A stretch of 64,000 nt of DNA, from assembly GCA_019188255.1 (NCBI GenBank), contig JAETXT010000014.1:1612001-1676000 (forward strand), given 5' to 3'. Position numbers and translations under genes: made by a program. The notes beneath the pieces are model-generated. The model worked only from the letters and a program-made list of their open reading frames with translations. It had not been told where the DNA came from and searched no databases. This document shows, in pieces, positions 22,913 through 34,318 of the stretch (position 1 is its first letter; each line of letters begins with the position of its first letter). Origin of the DNA: Verticillium longisporum. Its lineage: Eukaryota > Ascomycota > Sordariomycetes > Glomerellales > Plectosphaerellaceae.

Positions 22913-23972
22913 TTGGCCTGACCCGAAATTCGGTATTTGCGCATCGGAAAGCAAAGATCAGGCATGTATGTATGGCTGGCAGTAGCGTCTAGGTAAGGTA
23001 GGTAGGTACCTTACTGTAGATGCGGCCGCTTTCCGGGCCTTGCGTCCACTCGCCCTGGAATAAGGGGATTTGGGGGCCACGCTGGCTTGGCCAAGGTCGC
23101 TCGCTGGCTGGCGGATGCGGCAACCGACAACTGCCCTTGGAGAGGGAGGAATGATGGTAGACTGGTTGCGGATAGGTTCCCGCATCATGCTTGGTCAGAA
23201 CCTCCACGGCGAGTGGATCCAGTGCACCCTGGAAGGTAGCTGCTTAGGTAACGCCCATAGCGTGATCAAATTTACGGTCGGGCCGCTTTTTGCAGCACCG
23301 CACCAACCATCCCACTCCAATCTTGTCTTGTGGTCTTCACCTCTCCAGCCAGGTCCAGGTCCAGTGTCAGCGTGAGTGTCCCATCATCAACCGGCGACCG
23401 CGCGCATCGAGAAATCGCCAGTCCACCCCCGACGCCATCGACACCCATCGCCAAAAGTGTCCGGCAACCTTTCCCACGCGATTTCCCACCGCACTTCGCG
23501 ACTCCCATTCCCTCGACGCGACTCGGTGCCATCCTCGCCCATTTTTCCCACGCCTGCCTCGCGAGGCCCCTACCACCACGTCCCCCAACCAACCCCTTCC
23601 CCACGCCTCGCGACCACGTCCACGACACACCGCGCCTCGGCCCCATCCACCGAGTCGATTGGCATTGATTCCAACGACGACGCGACATCTCATTCGATAT
23701 TAACCACCCACTGTCGCTTGTGCTTTCGCATCAATTCGATAACCTTCGCGTCGCCTGTCCTGAACGCGCTCTAGCCTCCCCATCACAGGCTCACGTTTCG
23801 CGCGATCAGGGCATCATCTGTAATTTTACGCGACTTGGTCCATCCCGGACATCGCGCGTGCCCCACGACACCGTCCATCCAGACCGATCCCGCTTGGAGA
23901 TGCACCCGAGATAGCCAAGTAGATAGGGATTTCTCTTTGGTCACCAAGACTTTTGAGGGCACAGCATTCAAG
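22913..23972. other. Intergenic region and STH1 leader
   Basis: No gene supported. AGGTACCT recurs at 23004-23011. From about 23276 to 23800 the plus strand is C-rich and CA/CT-skewed with long open frames that lack domains; this looks like the STH1 promoter and 5' leader. Confidence 0.6.
22988..23016. repeat. CTAGGTAAGGTAGGTAGGTACC repeat patch
   Basis: Serial GGTA units ending in AGGTACCT (23004-23011), the longest example of the intergenic GGTACC motif group here. Confidence 0.5.
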
Positions 23973-26900
23973 ATGGCTTCAGTCCAGGTCCCTCCCGCCG
24001 TCCAGCACCCTGGCGCCGGGGGCATGCCCACCGGGCCAACACAGCAGCAGGCGCAGGAGGTGTTCATGGTAAGCAATAGTCCAGCCCTGCTCCACGCGTC
24101 GTCGTCGTCGCCGCGTCGACAATCGAAACTGCCCCGTCCTGTCCCGGTACTGACTCTCCACTGCAGAAGCTTAAGGCGATGAAGGAGCGCGGCGTGCCTG
24201 CAAACGACCCCGACTATATCAAAGCGCAGCAGTTCCTCTACAACTTCCAGCAGCAGGCCCAAATGCGACAGAAGCAACAAGCATGGCTGGCGCAACAACA
24301 ACAGGCCCAAGCACAAGCAAAGGCCGCCAACGGCGCCGTCAATGGCGCGCAGCCGCAAACCTTGCAACAACCAACACCGCAGCCGACACAACAGGGCCTG
24401 TCTGCCGGCATCGGCGCGCCTAAGGGACCGACAAACGCGACGGCGAGCTCTCCCTCTACACAAGTTGCCCCGAGTCACTTTACAACACAGCAGTTGGCTC
24501 TGCTGCGCCAGCAAATCTCAGTCTTTAAGTTGCTGGGAAAGAACCAGGGCGTGCCCGAGCCGATGCAGCAAGCCATCTTTGCGCAACGCGAGCGCAGGAG
24601 AGTCATCGCTGCGGAGGCTGTAGCCGCGACTTCGCAGGCGCCTGACGCAGCAGACGTTAAGGGCGCCGATGGCGCATCAGGTCCTGGCGCGGCGGTTAAG
24701 AAGCCTCTGAAGGAACCGTCCTTCAAGACGGTCCGTTCGCCATTCGAGCCTGACGGCCCAGTCCCGAAACCTATCAGCTACTTCAACCACATGAAGGGCG
24801 AGAACCGTATCCTCCTCCCGGCCATCCTGCCCACTGGCGTTGACGTCGACCAGCTCAGGCGTAATAGGGAGATGAGCATCAACAACCGGATTCGCGACAG
24901 GTACCACGAGCTGAGGAAGCTGCCTGCCAACTTTGCCCACTGGGACGTCAACTCTGGCGAACTCACTCAGCCCGACGACAGCGCCAGGATTAAGGCCATC
25001 ATCGAGATGAAATCTTTAGGTCTCTACAAGAAGCAATGTCTCTTGCGAGACAGGATCGGGAAGAGTATGATGGCGTACGACAACCTCGCCATGACGACAA
25101 ACCGCAGCAACTACCGTCGCATGAAGAAGATGACGGTACGCGAGGCACGCATTACCGAGAAGCTCGAGAAGCAGCAGCGCGACGCCCGCGAGAGCCGTGA
25201 GAAGAAGCGCCATGTCGACTTCCTCCAGGCTGTCAGCCAACGTAGGAACGAGATGATGCAGACGACCAACGGTCAACGCAACAAGTCGAACAGGCTCGGC
25301 AGGCTCATGAACACCCAGCACACCAACATTGAGAAGGAGGAGCAGAAGCGCATCGAGCGCACAGCCAAGCAGCGTCTGCAGGCCTTGAAGGCCAACGACG
25401 AGGAGGCCTACTTGAAGCTGCTCGACCAAGCCAAGGATACCCGTATCACCCACCTTCTCCGACAGACCGACGGTTTCCTCAGGCAGCTCGCCGCATCCGT
25501 CAAGTCACAGCAGCGCAAGGCAGCTGCCGGCTACGATGAAGAAGAGGAAGAGGAGATGCCTATGGAGGATGACAGCGAAGCCGACTCGGACGAAGAGGAG
25601 AAGGCCAAGAAAATTGACTACTACGCTGTCGCCCATCGCGTCAAGGAAGACGTTACCGAGCAGGCTAACATCCTTGTTGGTGGTAAGCTCAAGGAGTACC
25701 AGCTCAAGGGTCTTCAATGGATGTTGTCGCTATACAACAACAACCTGAATGGTATCCTTGCTGACGAGATGGGTCTCGGAAAAACCATTCAGACCATCAG
25801 TCTTGTCACCTACCTCATCGAGCGGAAGCTGCAAGACGGCCCTTACCTCGTCATTGTACCCCTGAGTACTCTTACGAATTGGACACTGGAATTTGAAAAG
25901 TGGGCCCCTTCTGTCACCAAGATCGTGTACAAGGGTCCACCGAACGCGCGAAAGCAGCAACAGGACAAGATTCGCCAAGGCCGATTCCAGGTGCTCCTGA
26001 CAACATACGAGTATATCATCAAGGACAGGCCGATTCTCAGCAAGATCAAGTGGTTCCACATGATCATCGACGAAGGCCATCGTATGAAGAACCAAAACTC
26101 CAAGCTCACGGCGACCATTCAGCAGTACTACCACACCCGCTTCCGTCTCATTCTCACCGGTACACCGCTTCATTACTACCTGACAGAACTCTGGGCCCTG
26201 CTCAACTGTATCCGGCCCAACATCTTCAAATCGGTCAAAACCTTCGACGAGTGGTTCAACACACCATTCGCCAACACGGGTGGCCAGGACAAGATGGACC
26301 TCACAGAAGAAGAACAGATTCTCGTCATTAGACGTCTTCACAAGGTGCTTAGACCGTTCCTGCTACGTCGTCTGAAAAAGGATGTCGAGAAGGACCTTCC
26401 GGACAAGACGGAGAAGGTCATTAAGTGCAAGTTCTCGGCCCTGCAGACCAAGCTATACAAGCAGATGGTCACGCACAACAAGATTGTCGTGTCGGACGGC
26501 CAGGGCGGCAAGACTGGTGCTCGCGGTCTCAGCAACATGATCATGCAGCTGCGCAAGCTCTGCAACCATCCATTTGTATTTGGCGAGGTCGAAAACGTCA
26601 TGAACCCCCTGAATATCAGCGACGACAAGCTCTGGCGTACGGCTGGCAAGTTCGAGCTTCTTGATCGTATCCTGCCCAAGTACAAGGCGACGGGGCATCG
26701 CGTGCTCATGTTCTTCCAGATGACGGCCATCATGGACATCATGGAGGACTACCTGCGTTACCGGAACTTCCAGTACATGCGTCTTGACGGTACGACCAAG
26801 TCGGACGAGCGATCGGACCTTCTGAAGGACTTCAACGCACCCGACTCGCCATACTTTATGTTCCTGCTGTCGACGCGTGCCGGTGGTCTCGGTCTCAACC

Positions 26901-28439
26901 TGCAGACAGCCGACACTGTCATCATTTACGACTCGGATTGGAACCCGCATCAGGACCTGCAGGCTCAAGATCGTGCGCATCGTATCGGTCAGAAGAACGA
27001 GGTCCGTATCTTGCGGCTTATCAGCTCCAACTCGGTTGAAGAAAAGATCCTGGAGAGGGCTCGTTTCAAGCTCGACATGGACGGCAAGGTCATTCAGGCC
27101 GGTCGTTTCGACAACAAATCGACCGAAACAGATCGTGATGCAATGCTGCGAACCCTTTTGGAGACGGCCGACTTGGCGGATACGGGCGACCAGGAGGAAA
27201 TGGATGATGACGAGCTGAACATGATGCTGGCTCGAAGTGATGATGAGGTGGCCATCTTCCAGAAGATGGACGAGGAGCGCAGGAAGGACGTGACGAACAT
27301 CTACGTTGACAGACCTCACAAGAAGGGCAAGCCCCGTCTGCTCACTGACGAGGAACTGCCCGATATATATCTTGGCGACGGCAACCCAGTGCAAGAGGAG
27401 GAGGAGACGGTGCTTGGCCGTGGTGCGCGTGAGCGTACCAAGGTCAAGTATGCCGACGGCCTGACCGAGGAGCAGTGGCAGATGGCTGTCGATGACGACG
27501 ACGACAGTCCCGAAGCTGCCGCAGCACGCAAGCAAGGCCGCAAAGACCGACGCGAGGCCAACCGCCTCAAGCGAGAAGCTGGTGTGCAGGTCGACGACTC
27601 GCCAACGGCCAGCCGTGCCAGCAGCGAGGAGATTGAGACACCCAAGAAGCGCGGGCGCAAGCCTGTGGTCAAGGCAGTCGAGAAGCGCAAGGCCGACGAC
27701 GGCGACGATGAGCCGCCCGCCAAGAAGAGACGCGGTCCGACAGGCCGCGGCAAGGCGGTCTCATCAGGTGCCAACTCTGTGCTGGCACAGCAACGCGGCC
27801 AGCTCAACAAGAGTCTCAGGTCGCTGTTCGACGGCCTCATGACGCTTGAGGTGGACGATCCCGAGCCTGTGCCGCCTGAAGACGACGAGTCGGATCCCGG
27901 CAAGCGCATCATTATTGGGCCTTTCCTGGTGCTGCCACCGAAGCGTGACTTCCCGATTACTACATCTTGATTACACAGCCCATTTCGATGAAGCAGATTG
28001 AAACCAAGATCAAGAAGGAAAAGTACAACAGCCTCGGCGATCTCAAGACGGACGTCGACCTCATGTTCTCCAACTGTCAAACGTACAACGAAGAAGCGTC
28101 GCTGCTGTACCAGGACGCGCAGACTCTACAGGTGAGTTTACTTAACCCCCCCTCTCTCTTTTCTTTACCCTGCCAATGGAATGACTATACTGACAACATT
28201 CTCAGAACTTCTTCCACGACGAAATGGCAAAGGAGCTCGAGAAGCATCCCGGCCTCAGGGAGCTCGAAGCGGATGCAGGTAGCAAGGAGCAATCTGTGGC
28301 ACCGAGCACAGGCGCAGCGACGCCACAGACATCGGCGAGCGGACCGACCAGGATCAAGCTCATATCTTCTTCGTCGGCGGCGGCGGCCAAGGAATCGGCC
28401 CCGGCTTCAGCGAACGGAGGCGGTAGCGACGCGGAGTAA
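23973..28439 (+). CDS. STH1: Sth1/Snf2-type chromatin-remodeling ATPase, one frameshift
   Basis: Exons 23973-24068, 24167-28131 and 28206-28439 give 1431 residues once one frameshift is corrected. Domains in order: Gln-rich N-terminus; QLQ motif (~136-172); HSA helix (~305-380, LYKKQCLLRDRI); SNF2 ATPase from ~537 with Walker A DEMGLGKT (~565) and DEGH (~666); helicase C lobe with QAQDRAHRIGQ (~966); SnAC region (~1047); AT-hook-like KKRGRKP; C-terminal bromodomain (~1255-1360). This is the catalytic subunit of a RSC or SWI/SNF complex; the compact length and C-terminal bromodomain suit the single fungal Sth1/Snf21 type. The bromodomain frame breaks at the C run 27952-27954. One added C restores FPDYYILITQP. 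Motif III is odd: TGTPL is followed by HYYLTELW (residues 701-708) where QNNLPELW is nearly invariant, and LNCIRPN replaces the usual LNFVLPN. Confidence 0.93.
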
Positions 28440-29683
28440 GGGGCGAGCAGACGAGCAGGGGGGACGATGTGTATGCAAAAGGCAGAGAGAAGGCGTTCCT
28501 GGTGTTTTTCTTTTCTTCTCTAGTTCGTTTTTTTTTTGGTTTTGACACTCTGGCGGACACTGGAAGGATCAAAGGGGATCAATTAGGGGGATTCGGATGC
28601 GGGCCAGCATTCTTCCAACACACAAATACCAGGATGCTGATGAAGAGGGAAGAAGAGACGGGGCGGGGGGGCAAAGACGAGAAGGCGAGGCGATGCAGCA
28701 TGTCCAGCTTTGTGTGCTGTGCCACGCTGTGGCGTCTAGCATTAGAGTGGTGGCAGGCAAGGTGTAGTGTATTGTAATAGATGTGTACATGCAACAATGC
28801 CAGAAGTCGTAAATCGATCAATGGATGGCGGGTCGTGGTTGGGTGTGCTTGCCATGCTGTTGTGCCATGTGAAGATGGCCTATACGTACTCGGCGGTAGT
28901 CTGTGATGGGGAGCGAGTGCTGCTGGCTGTTGTGCAATGTATGCCACGTCAATGCCCATGCCGACTCGCTCATGATCACTGGCCATTCGCTCCTGACAAC
29001 TGGCCAGTCGCTCTTCGCCACTGCTCGAAGACAACAGCAGCAAGGGGCGGGCAGGACCAGGCAAGGCGAGGAAGGTGTCGTCAGCAGAGGAGGGGAAAGC
29101 AGGAGGCTGGGACCTTATTTTGGGGGCAGGTGGCCGGACGGGCGGTAAACAGGGGGGCAGGAAACAGGGACAGGGGCCCGCACTCAGCGCAGAAGGAAGA
29201 GCACACCACGGCAATCTCTTTCCCTGTTTCCCAACTGGGGGCGAGTGGGCGAGAGCAGGCCTGTCAACGTCGGGCTGCAGTCGCTGAGCCTTACCCTTGC
29301 TCTCACTCTCTCTCTCTCTCTCTTGCTCACCAAACCTTTTCAGTATCGTCAGCGTCAGCAGCTTCATCTTCATCAGCGTCTTCCCCACAGATTTGCATCT
29401 ACCGTGCCAGCGCGTTCCCGGACAATGGCATTGTGCACTACGAAATAATACGTCCCCTTTTACGTCCTCACCAGCCTTGTACAGCAGCATCGTCCTTGCT
29501 GAAACCGCCCCGCCTGCTGCACCTTCGCGGGCCCCTGCAGCCGCCCAATCAGCTCTTCATCGCAAAGGGCTGCTCAGAAGCCATAGGCAGACGACATAGT
29601 CACCTCACTCAGGGTGTAGACTCTGCAGCAAGAGAGCTTCAGTCCCCGGATTTTTTCAAGTCGGCAGACCAAGGTCGTTCGCA
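28440..29683. other. Intergenic region upstream of the HET gene
   Basis: No gene supported. T runs near 28520-28540 may lie in the STH1 3' end. CT-rich repeats near 29295-29330 and a T run at 29651-29656 precede the HET start codon and probably lie in its promoter or leader. Confidence 0.6.
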
Positions 29684-32473
29684 ATGGCTGAGCGGGAAGG
29701 TCGCTACCGGCGCGATGCCGCGTCCGCCGGCCCCGATGATGACGATGACGACTCTTTCAGCGACAGCTTGTCTCCGAGCCCGCCGCCTGTCAAGAAGAGA
29801 CGAAGTCCGCCACGCGACCGCCCTGCGCCGGTGCCAATGCCGGTGCCAACGCCGGTGCCAATGCCGGCGCCGGAGCCCGATGTGCGCGAGAGGCTACGCG
29901 CAGAGGAGGACAAGTTTCGGAGGAGTCCTCTCGTCGGGGGCGGCTCGAGAATGGATGCTGCCAGTCCGAGGGTGGACCGCTACTCACCGCGCGTTGATGG
30001 ACGCAGGGAAAGCCGTGCCGACGGTAGGAGGGAGAGCAGGCTTGCCGGTGCCGAAAGTCGACTCGATGGACGAGACAGTCGGATGGATGGCCGCGATAGT
30101 CGGGTCGATGGAGGGCATCGGGACTCGAGGAGAGACAGCCAGCGCGAGCGGGATCGCGACCGCGACAGGGATCGCGAGAGGGACAGGGACAGAGAGAGCC
30201 CGCCGCCATTTTCGACCAAGAGGCAAAGCATTACGGATCGTCTGAGGAACTCGTGGAACGCCCGTAAGGATGGTGCCCGCGACACGCCTCCCCCGCCCAA
30301 CGCCTCCCTCAACAGGCCGCCCTCGCGAATGCACTCGCGCCGGTCCTCGTCTGCCGCTGCACCCTCCCCTCCAGGACCTTCCTCCCAGCGACCGAGTCCC
30401 ATCGCCAAGGTCCGCGAGTGGCTCGACACCTGCAACGGCGACCATGGGACACACTGTCACGGCGATCCAGGTGGGCCGGCAGCGCCTCACTCGGATTCAG
30501 AGGACTCAGACCAAGAGTCCGTCCTGCCCCCGCGAGGACCAGGCGGACCGCCTACATACAGGCCCATCTGGCTCATTGACGCCGTCAGCCGCCGCCTTGT
30601 GCGGGCTCGCGCACAGGACCGTTACATCGCCCTGAGCTACGTCTACGAGAAGACGCCCGCGCAGACCGCTGCCTCTGCCCACCGCCCCCGTGACGCGCGT
30701 CGGGAAAACGTGGACATGTTGACCGCCACTATCGATGATGCTTCAATGCCTCAAGCCATTGCAGATGCAATCTGGCTCGCCCGCAAGTTGGGCATCCACC
30801 ACCTCTGGGTCGACCGTTTCTGTATCGTGCAGGACGACGATCTGGAAAGGGAGGAATATCTTCGCAACATGGCTTACGTTTTTGCCAATGCCTACCTTGT
30901 CGTCGTGGCTGCTGCTGGCGAGGATGCTGATACGGGCCTCAGCGCCCTCGTCCGTCCTGGCGGAAAGGCGCCGCCGCCTGTGCCCAAGGCTGCCTTGGGC
31001 CCACCAGGCCGCAAAGGCCACGAGGACATGCTCATGGACACACGCTGGCGTGATCGTTGCTGGACCATGCAGGAAGGCTTCTATGGCCGGCGTGCCTTGT
31101 TTGTCTTTCAAGATACCATGACTTGGGAGTGTCACTGCGACACGTGGAACATGGCCGGCGACGGGCCCATTGCTGCAGCCGCGGCCTCGCCTGCCGTGGC
31201 CAAAGTCCCTGGCCTGCAGCGCATGCTCAGCCTGCGCTCGTCATCTGCTCCCAGTGGCCCGGCACGCCACCTTCACCGCAAGTGCACAGCTCGCGTGTAT
31301 CCGGCTGCACTGGCGTTCCGTCACACGCCTTGGCCTGATCTCGACGAGTACGCTCGCATATGCATGGACTTTTCTGCCCGACGCCTCGGCAATATCCAAG
31401 ATACCCCAGATGCCTTCCGCGGCGTCACCACGGTTCTGGCACGTACCTTTGCTGGCGGTTTCGTCTGCGGCATGCCGGTCCTCTTCCTCGACGCCGCCCT
31501 TCTCTGGCGGCCTGCCGCCACCATTCGTCGACGTCAGCTGGCTCCCACCATGTCCACAGGCGGCATGCCTCCCGTACCCAGCTGGAGCTGATGGGGCTGG
31601 TTCTTTGATGGTGCGGCATCCGACATGACGCTCTGGCGGGCGGCCGCTGACTATGTCCTCGAGGCTGGCTCGGGCGTGACCCGCAATGGCAAGGGTGCTG
31701 GAGGCCCTGGTGAACGTGAAGGCGAGCCGAAGCGTCGGTATCGGTCGGCCAACTCATTCCGTCTGCGGACCACGACAGCCTTCCACATTACGGACCGGGC
31801 GACGACAGCGCAGGTCCGCAACGACGGCATGCGCTTCCGCAACACCCGCCACCATCGCAAGGGCGGCTCGGGCCTGCCGCTCGGCTGGAGCAAAAGCACG
31901 AGTACGGGCGGATTCCGCCACACGAGCGACCCGGCCGCCGTGTTCCGATACCCCATCCCGCTGGCGAGCAACGTGCCGGCTTCTGAAATGCCCATTGGCG
32001 GCGGAGAAGCAGTCTACCCTGGTACGCTGCTGTCTTTTAGCACAACGAGGGCCATGCTCGAAGTAGAATTTGCAGCACCGTGGCCGGCCAAGTCGGCAGG
32101 GGCCGACGGCATTCCTCTCGCCATTGGAAATTTGCTTGCGCCCCGTTCAGGGCGGTGGGTTGGCACGCTGCGCAGCCATGACTCGTGGCTCGGAGTGCAA
32201 GGGGCCAACTACGAGGGCGAGGAAGGCGGCGTCGAGGTAATAGCTGTCAGCGAAGGTAGCGAGCGACAGGGTCCCGGCAGCGACATTTGGGGCCTTGGGT
32301 GCGACGTGGAGGAGATCAAGGCGAGCGCTGACCAGGATGGCATTGTTGAGTTTGTGAACGTCCTGTGGGTAGAGAGGGTGGGCGGCGTCTGCTATCGGCG
32401 GGGCGTTGGGCATGTACTGCGTCGCGCGTGGGAGGTCTTTGGGCGGGAGAGGCTCGATATCTTGTTGGGTTGA
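29684..32473 (+). CDS. HET-domain protein with disordered N-terminus and in-frame TGA
   Basis: One uninterrupted exon of 930 codons except for TGA at codon 636 (31589-31591). Residues 1-290 are disordered: a PVPMPVPTPVPMP proline repeat, SRxDGRDSR units, an RDRDRDRERDRDRE run and Ser/Pro tracts. From ~292 a HET domain follows: YRPIWLIDAVSRRLV, YIALSYVY, LGIHHLWVDRFCIVQDD, and WRDRCWTMQEGFYGRRALF near ~450. HET domains drive allorecognition cell death in filamentous fungi, though most paralogs are untested. The stop falls in PSWS-stop-WGWFFDG, where the family's PSWSW motif requires Trp (TGG); the frame then stays open for 294 codons. No frameshift is needed. It may be a one-base error, a nonsense allele of a fast-evolving gene, or the start of decay. 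No RIP-like CpA context is evident at the stop. Confidence 0.82.
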
Positions 32474-32886
32474 CAAAAAGATGTGGGAGTCGTCTTTTCA
32501 GGGCGAGTGGTTTTGCATATCCTGGATGAACGAATGTAGGATAGGGATTGATATACCCTGTGTAGATAGGAGGGAACAGCGTTGTGAAGCTTGTATTTAG
32601 TTAGGCTTTATGCAGTAGGTAAATTGGATAGCCGTGTGGCTGTGGACATTGCAGCCGAACCATCTCACATTGTATTTATACGTTTCAGCACTTATTGCAA
32701 GAAGTAGATCGAAATGCGTGCGAGAGCCTCCTGGGATGTCGTGTTCCATGCCGATGAAGTCCCATCTACTGCTTGCTTGCGTGGCAATCAGTGCACATGT
32801 CCGCTCCGAGTACGAAAAGTTACCTAGGACATCTTCGCGCAGTTGACCACCCGTGAGATCATGCAGGCAAAAGGTGAAAAAGAAGT

Positions 32887-32974
32887 TGTTCGCACCAGGT
32901 TTCGAACCTGGGACCTTTCGCGGACCACATGTTATGATGTGAGGCGAACGTGATAACCACTACACTATGCGAAC
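32887..32974 (-). tRNA. tRNA-Val (CAC) with 15-nt intron
   Basis: On the minus strand a full cloverleaf folds. The acceptor pairs GTTCGCA with TGCGAAC, followed by discriminator A. The D arm contains TAGTGTAGTGGTTATCA. The anticodon stem is TTCGC/GCGAA with loop CTCACA...C; the T arm is CCAGG-TTCGAAA-CCTGG. The anticodon CAC is at plus positions 32939-32941. About 15 bases (plus 32923-32937) lie after position 37, the canonical site for nuclear tRNA introns. TAGTGTAGTGGT and GGTTCGAAACC serve as internal A and B boxes. Confidence 0.93.
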
Positions 32975-33013
32975 CGCTTGTGATTGATGATTGGGAAACT
33001 GGGTTCTGCATTC

Positions 33014-33022
33014 ATGACTCAG
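33014..33022 (+). promoter_or_regulatory. Gcn4/CPC1-type site upstream of HIS6
   Basis: ATGACTCAG matches eight of nine bases of the Gcn4/CPC1/CpcA consensus ATGACTCAT. It lies about 400 bases before HIS6, a histidine-pathway gene expected to be under general amino-acid control. Confidence 0.5.
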
Positions 33023-33422
33023 GAAGATGGGAAAATGTCGCAGGCTCTGATGTGGTGTTGGTGGGGTGTAGCGGATCCAGCACGGTCATTTGCTCCGCAG
33101 CGCTGAGAATGAGGACCTTTGAAGGAAGACTTTGGTTTTTGAATCAGCCGGCAGACGTTCGCGAAATTATGACCCAGATTGGTTTGAAGAGTAAAGGGAA
33201 GCTTTGTAACGTTCAGCTTGGCGCAAAGTCATGCGGTAGATGGTTACGTTGGTTGGAAAATCCCCCCCCCCCCCGGCAGGATCCCAGTGAGGGCTTAAAG
33301 CGGCGTGGAGCAGACGAACCGGAGCGGGACATAACGTGCCCCCACGACGACGGCAAACTCTCATCACTCACCTCACTGTTCACAAGTCGCATCTTCGGCG
33401 TAGCACGCACACGTCTCCCACG

Positions 33423-34318
33423 ATGACACGATTCAGGCCTTGCATCGACCTGCACGCAGGCCAGGTCAAGCAGATTGTGGGCGGCACCCTCGACAGCACG
33501 ACGACGGCCCTGCAGACCAACTTTGTGTCGCCGCACCCGCCGGCGCACTTTGCCAAGCTGTACCGGGACCATGACCTCACGGGCGCCCATGTCATCATGC
33601 TGGGGCCGGGGAACGACGTTGCCGCCAAGGAGTCGCTGAAGGCGTGGCCTGGCGCTTTGCAAGTCGGCGGCGGCATCAACGACAAGAACGCAAAAGAATG
33701 GATTGACGCCGGCGCGGACAAGGTAAACTTTTTTCCCAGAACCCTCTCCTTCACACACGAGTCGACTGAGGAGGAGAAGTAGGAGGAGGGGACAATGGCA
33801 ATGATGGGGGGAGCGCTAACGCCCGGTAGGTTATCATCACGTCGTTTCTCTTTCCCGAGGGCAAGTACAGCCAGGAGAGGCTCGATGCCGTGCTCCAGGC
33901 GCTCGGCGGCGACAAGGAGCGGCTCGTCATCGACCTCAGCTGCCGCCGGCGCGGCGACGACCGGTGGTTCGTGGCCATGAACAAGTGGCAGACGATCACG
34001 GACATGGAGGTCAACGCCGAGAGCATCCGGCAGCTGGAGCCCTACTGCTCCGAGTTTCTGATCCACGCGGCCGACAACGAGGGCCTGCAGAAGGGCGTCG
34101 ACGAGAAGCTGGCGCAGAGGCTGGCCGAGTGGGCCAGCATCCCCGTGACGTACGCCGGCGGCGGCCGCCACCTCGAGGATCTGGATGCCGTCAAGAGGCT
34201 CAGCGGCGGCAAGGTCGATCTGACCATCGGCAGCGCTCTCGATTGTTTTGGGGGCAACGGCGTGAAGCTCGAGGAGTGCGTGCAGTGGAACCGACAACAG
34301 CCCGAATCTGGCGCTTGA
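33423..34318 (+). CDS. HIS6: Phosphoribosylformimino-AICAR-P isomerase (HisA/His6)
   Basis: Exons 33423-33722 and 33830-34318 encode 262 residues, the normal size for the eukaryotic HisA class. The enzyme is a (beta/alpha)8 Amadori isomerase, the fourth step of histidine synthesis, converting ProFAR to PRFAR. Visible features are [18 protein letters not shown] with catalytic Asp9, the LQVGGGI phosphate loop, VIDLSCRRR with the second acidic residue, [15 protein letters not shown] and [12 protein letters not shown]. Phase-0 splicing joins AGADK to [13 protein letters not shown], as in yeast. The upstream Gcn4-type site fits amino-acid control. Confidence 0.96.

Larger units (their letters stand above)
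32474..33422. other. Intergenic region with tRNA-Val and the HIS6 promoter
   Basis: Apart from the tRNA gene at 32887-32974, no gene is visible. The HIS6 promoter lies between the tRNA and 33422 and contains a Gcn4/CPC1-type site (33014-33022) and a run of 13 C at 33262-33274. Confidence 0.6.

Noticed and set aside
28767..30245. 492-codon frame on the plus strand
   Set aside because: Overlaps the HET gene start in another frame and its upstream part is repetitive leader sequence; no homology.
32950..33426. 158-codon frame overlapping the tRNA and HIS6 promoter
   Set aside because: Begins inside the tRNA gene, has no recognisable motif, and spans the promoter and the poly-C tract.
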